Shown: positions 61,901 through 64,000 of the stretch, one piece after another | How the letters are laid out: the number at the start of each line of letters is the position of its first letter | Position numbering within the stretch: position 1 is the first letter of the stretch | Assembly (NCBI RefSeq): GCF_024362695.1 | Contig: NC_065431.1 | Span: 5,648,624 to 5,712,623 of the forward strand | DNA length: 64,000 nt | Direction: 5' to 3' | Source: Pectinophora gossypiella | Lineage: Eukaryota; Arthropoda; Insecta; Lepidoptera; Gelechiidae | Translations under genes and position numbers: made by a program | Notes under the pieces: model-generated | The model's input: only the letters and a program-made list of their open reading frames with translations | What the model was told of the DNA's origin: nothing | Databases searched by the model: none

Positions 61901-64000
61901 GCCTGGCCAGTATATTAGGATGGGCTGTTATTCTGTTTTTGTAAGAGCAGCTTACATTTTTTAACTCTTCACTTACTGTTGGGATTCCCAACTCTTTGTG
62001 TAATTTACTGATGTAAGTGAGTAATCGTTACATGAGCCATGTCAGGGGCCTTTGGCGGCTCAATCGTAACCACGTTATATCATTTATCTATGATCCAAAC
62101 ATGATTTCAAACTCGTAAAGTCGAAAGGATTTTTTTTATAAATATAGTATACTTTTTTCTCTTAAAAGCTGTTACCGAATATTACCATGAGAGATTTGTC
62201 CATGCGATGGTGGTCGATACCATGCCACTCGGTCGCCACCGCCTTAAGGCCAACTTTGACCATCAGCAGGGCATGACGGTACTGCTCACTGGAAAACTGG
62301 TCCAGAATCCCGGCTATGCTCTCACACAGTTCCTCCTGCAATATACAAAGAATGTTACATGTTTATAAAGGGTGTTAGTGACATCGTAACGAAAACTTTA
62401 AGCGATGATTCAGACCATGATTCCTTTTTTTTTCTTTGTTTAAACTACAATCAGTCTTCTAGACTATAAGCAGTTTTGTTGAGTGGATAAGTGACGTGTC
62501 AGGAGCTACAACCAGTGTCAGACACGTCTGTGGGAGACGTGTCACTACAACCAGTGTCACAGCCTCCCACTTTACACAACATGGCTTCTCTTCAGTTGTT
62601 TCACCACATTTACGAGGTCTATAAGCTCTGATGCGAGGGGATTCGGATGATCGGCTAGTAGCTCTATACGTTTCTTTTGGTAATTCTTGATCTCTTCAGC
62701 GACAGTTGGAATGTTAAGGTATTCATGTATTTCTTCATTCTTGCTTAACCATGATTCTGAGTTGGAATTTTAAGTGGAATAAAAAAAACACTAAAACCTT
62801 TCATTAATTTTCTGACAGGGAATTCCACTTGATATCAACTCAGAATCATGGCCTGCATCATTCCCCTCAGTATTTGTTACGGTGTCACTAACACCCATAC
62901 GTACTTGTATGGTCACCTGTTTGTACTTGTATGGGGTGTAAGTGACATCGTAACGAATACTTAGGGGGATGATTAATATCAAATGAATTTTTCCATCGCA
63001 AATGACAAAAATATGAATTTTGCGACGGAAAATTTAAAGAAAGAAAATATTAATTTCCATATTGGACGCCACATTTACAAACTTACATTACAGAAATAAT
63101 AAAAATAGAAAAAAAAACAAAGACAAAAAGACAAATAATACAGACATTAGATACACAATGGAGGCGCCCAAAATAAAAAAAAGGATCTCCCTCAGCACAA
63201 TGCCGTGACACGTGCTTAGCACGGGCCGCGGCGCTGGTGTTATGGGAGACCTATCGAACGTGAGCCACGGACACACCAAACTCAATTACGTACCTACTTA
63301 TATACAATAAAGAAAACATACTATGATTTTACTTGATATTAACTCAGAATCATTTGCTGAATCATCCCACTCAGTATTCATTACGGTGTCACTAACACTC
63401 TGTATACAACTGTATTTGGCTTATGTTTGTAGAGGAAATAAAGAGTTTTTACACATACTATACATACATAAGATAACGACAATTACCCGTAGCAGAGACG
63501 AAGGAAATTCAACTGACTAAGACACTACTTTCGCTTTTTATTTTGTATTATTTGTTTTGAGGTATATACCAGTATAAACAGCCTCCGTGGTCTAGTGGTA
63601 AGAGCGTTATATTATCTGGAGGTCCGGGTTCGATTCCCGATGGGGACATTGTCTAAATCACTTTGTGAGACTGTCCTTTGTTTGGTAAGGACTTTTCAGG
63701 CTTGAATCACCTGATTGTCCGAAAAAGTAAGTTGATTCCGTGCTTCGGAGGGCACGTTAAGCCGTTGGTCCCGGCTATTAGCCGTAAAAACACCTCCACC
63801 AACCCGCAGTGGAGCAGCGTGGTGGAGTATGCTCCATACCCTCTCCGGTTGATTGAGAGGAGGCCTGTGCCCAGCAGTGGGACGTATATAGGCTATTTAT
63901 GTATATTTATGTACCTGTATGAGTGGTTTGTCAGACATCCACACCGCGTAGAATAGACCCTTCCAAATGCGCGCGAAGTCATCTTCTTTGAATTCTAAAA
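52218..64000 (-). CDS. RRP1: Ribosomal RNA processing protein 1 (RRP1/NOP52 family), 5' end outside window
   Basis: RRP1/NOP52 proteins are nucleolar factors for late 60S rRNA processing. Exons on the minus strand are 63915-64000 (partial), 62186-62335, 60857-60959, 58215-58306, 56980-57159, 55857-55957, 54594-54743, 53725-53882, 53348-53448 and 52218-52943. All junctions are GT-AG and in phase, giving 614 residues here. The Nop52 domain shows FARIWKGLFYAVWMSDKPLI, QEELCESIAGILDQF, ATEWHGIDHHRMDKSLMLVR and IIDCYLEEIAK, in the order seen in human RRP1. An acidic SDDDDDDEEVPDEE exon, a GLSRKHRKRLLAKSRAGLSI segment and a very lysine-rich nucleolar tail (last exon, 241 residues) follow, ending INPFFKKKWKITH. 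About 30-60 N-terminal residues are missing to the right. Intron 4 of this view carries an intact Tc1 element and intron 5 a 67-bp array. Confidence 0.93.
52971..53176 (+). mobile_element. SINE-B without head
   Basis: From CACCTGATTGTCCGAAAAAG to the tail, in the last RRP1 intron. Confidence 0.85.
53348..53448 (-). CDS. RRP1: RRP1 exon 9 of visible part
   Basis: LSRKHRKRLLAKSRAGLSIV then EDVAALTATHNNA; basic nuclear-localisation-like cluster. Acceptor TGCTCTTAG; donor GCT|GTAAGT. Confidence 0.87.
53480..53692 (+). mobile_element. LINE scrap plus SINE-A 3' part
   Basis: TTGGTTTGGACACGTAGAGC, then the SINE core and tail. Confidence 0.75.
53725..53882 (-). CDS. RRP1: RRP1 exon 8 of visible part
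   Basis: FQQLANKEYPLAIKPEEVPA then KPKVGRAARSLLTLEKTLLP and ASDELALR. Short intron (276 bp) to the next exon, made mostly of a SINE-A piece and a LINE scrap. Confidence 0.87.
53935..54245 (+). mobile_element. LINE scrap plus SINE-A without head
   Basis: RWIGHVLRRPVEHPSRRAL-like RT remnant (53985-54040) joined to SINE-A from GACATTACAGGCTGATCACC. Confidence 0.75.
54594..54743 (-). CDS. RRP1: RRP1 exon 7 of visible part
   Basis: ERILDPRAGRVDVVLSPLPV then PSARLASMLGELLASTGSKA and HKRAKICMQ; aligns with the ANRLFEMASR-NRKRLYK region of human RRP1B. GC-rich. Confidence 0.87.
54768..55340 (-). mobile_element. SINE-B interrupted by the 255-bp unit
   Basis: The SINE-B tail reads CAGCCTATATACGT at 54773, breaks, and resumes ACTGCTGGGCACAGGCC at 55053; the insert (about 54788-55053) matches 17495-17760. 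Confidence 0.85.
55470..55762 (-). mobile_element. SINE-C, full length
   Basis: Complete except for a few bases in the linker after GAGATG. Confidence 0.88.
55857..55957 (-). CDS. RRP1: RRP1 exon 6 of visible part
   Basis: MGCPEGGPDALQLVSDDDDD then EEVPDEESDGEE; acidic linker after the Nop52 domain. Acceptor TTCTCAG, phase 2 donor GAAAG|GTAATT. Confidence 0.87.
56068..57035 (-). repeat. 67-bp tandem array copied from the RRP1 exon 5 splice donor
   Basis: About fourteen units of 67 bp, each holding the last 53 bases of exon 5 (QSELGLQYQGRAAAWQQ) and the donor with the start of the intron. Two unit types alternate through the middle (GCAGACCCAG with TAGGACCCAC; GCAGCCCCAG with TAGCACCTAC), so a 134-bp higher-order repeat is visible. 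Since 67 is not a multiple of three and each unit has an in-line TAG, read-through would end the protein. Confidence 0.9.
56980..57159 (-). CDS. RRP1: RRP1 exon 5 of visible part
   Basis: VSQGNIPADSVAELLRPLCV then YMCAGGEAGVCAACRRALTA and RQSELGLQYQGRAAAWQQ. The final 53 coding bases and the donor CAGCAG|GTAGGT are repeated about fourteen times in the following intron, so the donor actually used is not certain; the first keeps the frame with the next exon. Confidence 0.85.
57178..57625 (-). mobile_element. SINE-B, full length, plus a second tail
   Basis: 57178-57500 is near complete; 57522-57625 is another SINE-B tail followed by a short inverted piece (GCAGTGGAGCAGCGTGG). Confidence 0.82.
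57655..57860 (+). mobile_element. LINE 3' end (IGDVLRRG type)
   Basis: Reads YIDRIGDVLRKG, then RRACMKRLMNAEEAREVCQD, ending with a TATG tail. Confidence 0.7.
57880..58195 (+). mobile_element. SINE-D scrap and SINE-A 3' part
   Basis: GGTGAAGGAAAACATCGTGA at 57951, then SINE-A tail 58040-58195. Confidence 0.7.
58215..58306 (-). CDS. RRP1: RRP1 exon 4 of visible part
   Basis: ILAVKTPLYARNATSMILHI then IDCYLEEIAK; equals the conserved HFxDIYLDELAK motif. The Tc1 element lies 103 bases upstream of its acceptor. Confidence 0.92.
58410..60045 (+). mobile_element. Intact Tc1-type DNA transposon
   Basis: Terminal inverted repeats match perfectly over 27 bp, starting CACTTCTCATC at each end, and the element is flanked by the TA target duplication (58408-58409 and 60046-60047) typical of Tc1/mariner. 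It is 1636 bp long, contains one uninterrupted transposase gene, and sits in an RRP1 intron in opposite transcriptional sense. Flanking DNA is AT-rich. Confidence 0.95.
58747..59775 (+). CDS. Tc1-family transposase, full length
   Basis: 342 aa with no frameshift or stop. The N-terminal paired-like helix-turn-helix domains (residues 1-115; VVALLDSGLSQRVVAARLHL, SSVHRVYKRY) bind the inverted repeats. The catalytic DDE triad is visible as D150 (FSDEC), D244 (MHDNARAHT) and E279 (NLIEHLW), with 34 residues between the second D and E, i.e. DD34E as in Tc1. Also typical are WGGISADGK and WPARSPDMN. Cut-and-paste transposition into TA is expected. Codons and motifs look functional; activity is inferred only. 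Confidence 0.95.
   Translation: MDTSPTEAAQVVALLDSGLSQRVVAARLHLSLSSVHRVYKRYRETGLFTRRSGSGRNRVTSERDDRFIVTTSLRNRRLNAFQLQQRLRVVRRVAVSDSTIRRRLKDRGLVPHKPANGPKLTADHRRARLNFAREHLNWSYLQWSKVLFSDECKIMLYGNDGRNKVYRRDGERYAQCCIEEKVSYGGGSWTVWGGISADGKTELAFVSGPRLPALNCHRYVEECLEPHVMPYAHFIGNGFIFMHDNARAHTAGVVRDYLNEVDISIMEWPARSPDMNLIEHLWDELKRRIRARDPAPETLSQLQDAIQEEWDNIPQHVIVTLIRSMKNRMEAVIRARGGNTSY
60105..60230. mobile_element. MITE-2 copy, truncated
   Basis: TACAGTCATAAGCAATATCA to CATGGTTGCAAAGTGT; the right end is replaced by LINE sequence. Confidence 0.75.
60230..60425 (-). mobile_element. LINE 3' end with C-terminal zinc finger
   Basis: Minus strand reads FCAPCGRTFKSKFGFASHIR then AYH, a C2H2 finger, and ends in (GAT)n. 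Confidence 0.72.
60547..60836 (+). mobile_element. SINE-C, full length
   Basis: Starts GAGCTCGGTGGCGCAGCGGT; its end lies about 20 bases from the RRP1 exon at 60857. Confidence 0.9.
60857..60959 (-). CDS. RRP1: RRP1 exon 3 of visible part
   Basis: LVRRYLRGSLRCVARCGWSE then QACRQYAKMLSGPD; equals the LIRxVLRQSFxxLxxxGW helix pair. Acceptor CATTACAG; donor GACG|GTGAGT. Confidence 0.9.
61022..61450 (-). mobile_element. 5'-truncated LINE, RT C-terminus
   Basis: Encodes YVMSIKIYNKLPNILKEEKS then FLINKCYYSTSEYLND. The same group as 1190-1265 and related to 1305. Confidence 0.72.
61453..62075 (+). mobile_element. SINE-A split by a jockey-like LINE end
   Basis: SINE-A (61528-61743, tail 62004-62075) contains a 260-bp insert. 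TTTACTGATGT occurs at both borders (61733-61743, 62004-62014), an 11-bp target duplication. A short inverted A tail precedes at 61453-61510. Confidence 0.8.
61744..62003 (-). mobile_element. Jockey-like LINE 3' end
   Basis: Minus strand reads LHKELGIPTVSEELKNVSCS then RITAHPNILARPLMDEHTQL and RLKRRLPQDLAN, the usual end of jockey-clade reverse transcriptases. Confidence 0.75.
62186..62335 (-). CDS. RRP1: RRP1 exon 2 of visible part
   Basis: EELCESIAGILDQFSSEQYR then GLKAVATEWHGIDHHRMDKS; matches the REWxGIDRLRxDK motif of the family. Phase 0 both ends. Confidence 0.93.
62370..63400. mobile_element. MITE-4 arms, several copies
   Basis: GGGTGTTAGTGACATCGTAA (62370), ACTCAGAATCATGGCCTGCA (62839), GGGGTGTAAGTGACATCGTA (62934) and ACTCAGAATCATTTGCTGAA (63341) form two nested inverted pairs around other sequence. 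Confidence 0.7.
62575..62745 (-). mobile_element. Second LINE RT end
   Basis: HEYLNIPTVAEEIKNYQKKR then IELLADHPNPLASELIDLVN and VVKQLKRSHVV with stop; related in plan to 61744-62003 but a different lineage. Confidence 0.7.
63579..63912 (+). mobile_element. SINE-B, full length, abutting an RRP1 splice donor
   Basis: Its tail (GGCTATTTATGTATATTTAT) ends two or three bases from the exon edge at 63915. Confidence 0.88.
63915..64000 (-). CDS. RRP1: RRP1 first visible exon (truncated by window end)
   Basis: LEFKEDDFARIWKGLFYAVW then MSDKPLIQ; the WKGLFYxxWMxDxPLxQ motif is diagnostic of the Nop52 domain. The donor CATACAG|GTACAT runs straight into the tail of a SINE-B. Confidence 0.92.

Overview
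The window looks like lepidopteran (moth or butterfly) nuclear DNA. The genes are intron-rich and insect-like, bacterial features are absent, and the introns and spacers are packed with tRNA- and 5S-derived SINEs, 5'-truncated LINE tails and MITEs of the kind usual in Lepidoptera. The species cannot be named from sequence alone.

Five protein genes can be assembled exon by exon. (1) 1884-3233, minus: the first two coding exons of a fatty acyl-CoA reductase whose 3' part lies off the left edge; a possible 5' leader exon sits at 13269-13460. (2) 18927-34106, minus: a complete 12-exon WASHC2/FAM21 gene (WASH complex subunit), about 1754 aa, with most of the protein in one 4-kb exon. (3) 36911-43016, plus: a complete 7-exon BORCS5 gene (BORC lysosome-positioning complex), 262 aa, head-to-head with WASHC2. 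(4) 45998-49301, plus: a two-exon gene for a small secreted protein of unknown function, 151 aa. (5) 52218-64000, minus: ten exons of RRP1/NOP52 (rRNA processing), open at the right edge. WASHC2 and BORCS5 both act on endosomes or lysosomes; the other genes are not functionally connected to them.

Most other sequence is mobile DNA. Four SINE families are named here by their parts. SINE-A has a tRNA-like head and a tail ending in CACACGATAGAAGAAGA. SINE-B has a tRNA-like head and a tail ending in GGGACGTATATAGGCTG. SINE-C has a tRNA 5' half joined to a 5S-rRNA-like promoter, with a tail related to that of SINE-B. SINE-D has a different tRNA-like head and its own body. A, B and C share a central core around GTGCTTCGGAAGGCACG and some copies are head/tail chimeras. 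There is one intact Tc1-type DNA transposon (58410-60045), several MITE families with long inverted repeats, and degraded 3' ends of at least five LINE groups.

The most unusual signal is that in three unrelated genes (acyl-CoA reductase exon 1, BORCS5 exon 6, RRP1 exon 5) the exon end together with its 5' splice site appears to have been amplified in tandem into the following intron. No CRISPR array, true tRNA gene or rRNA gene was found.
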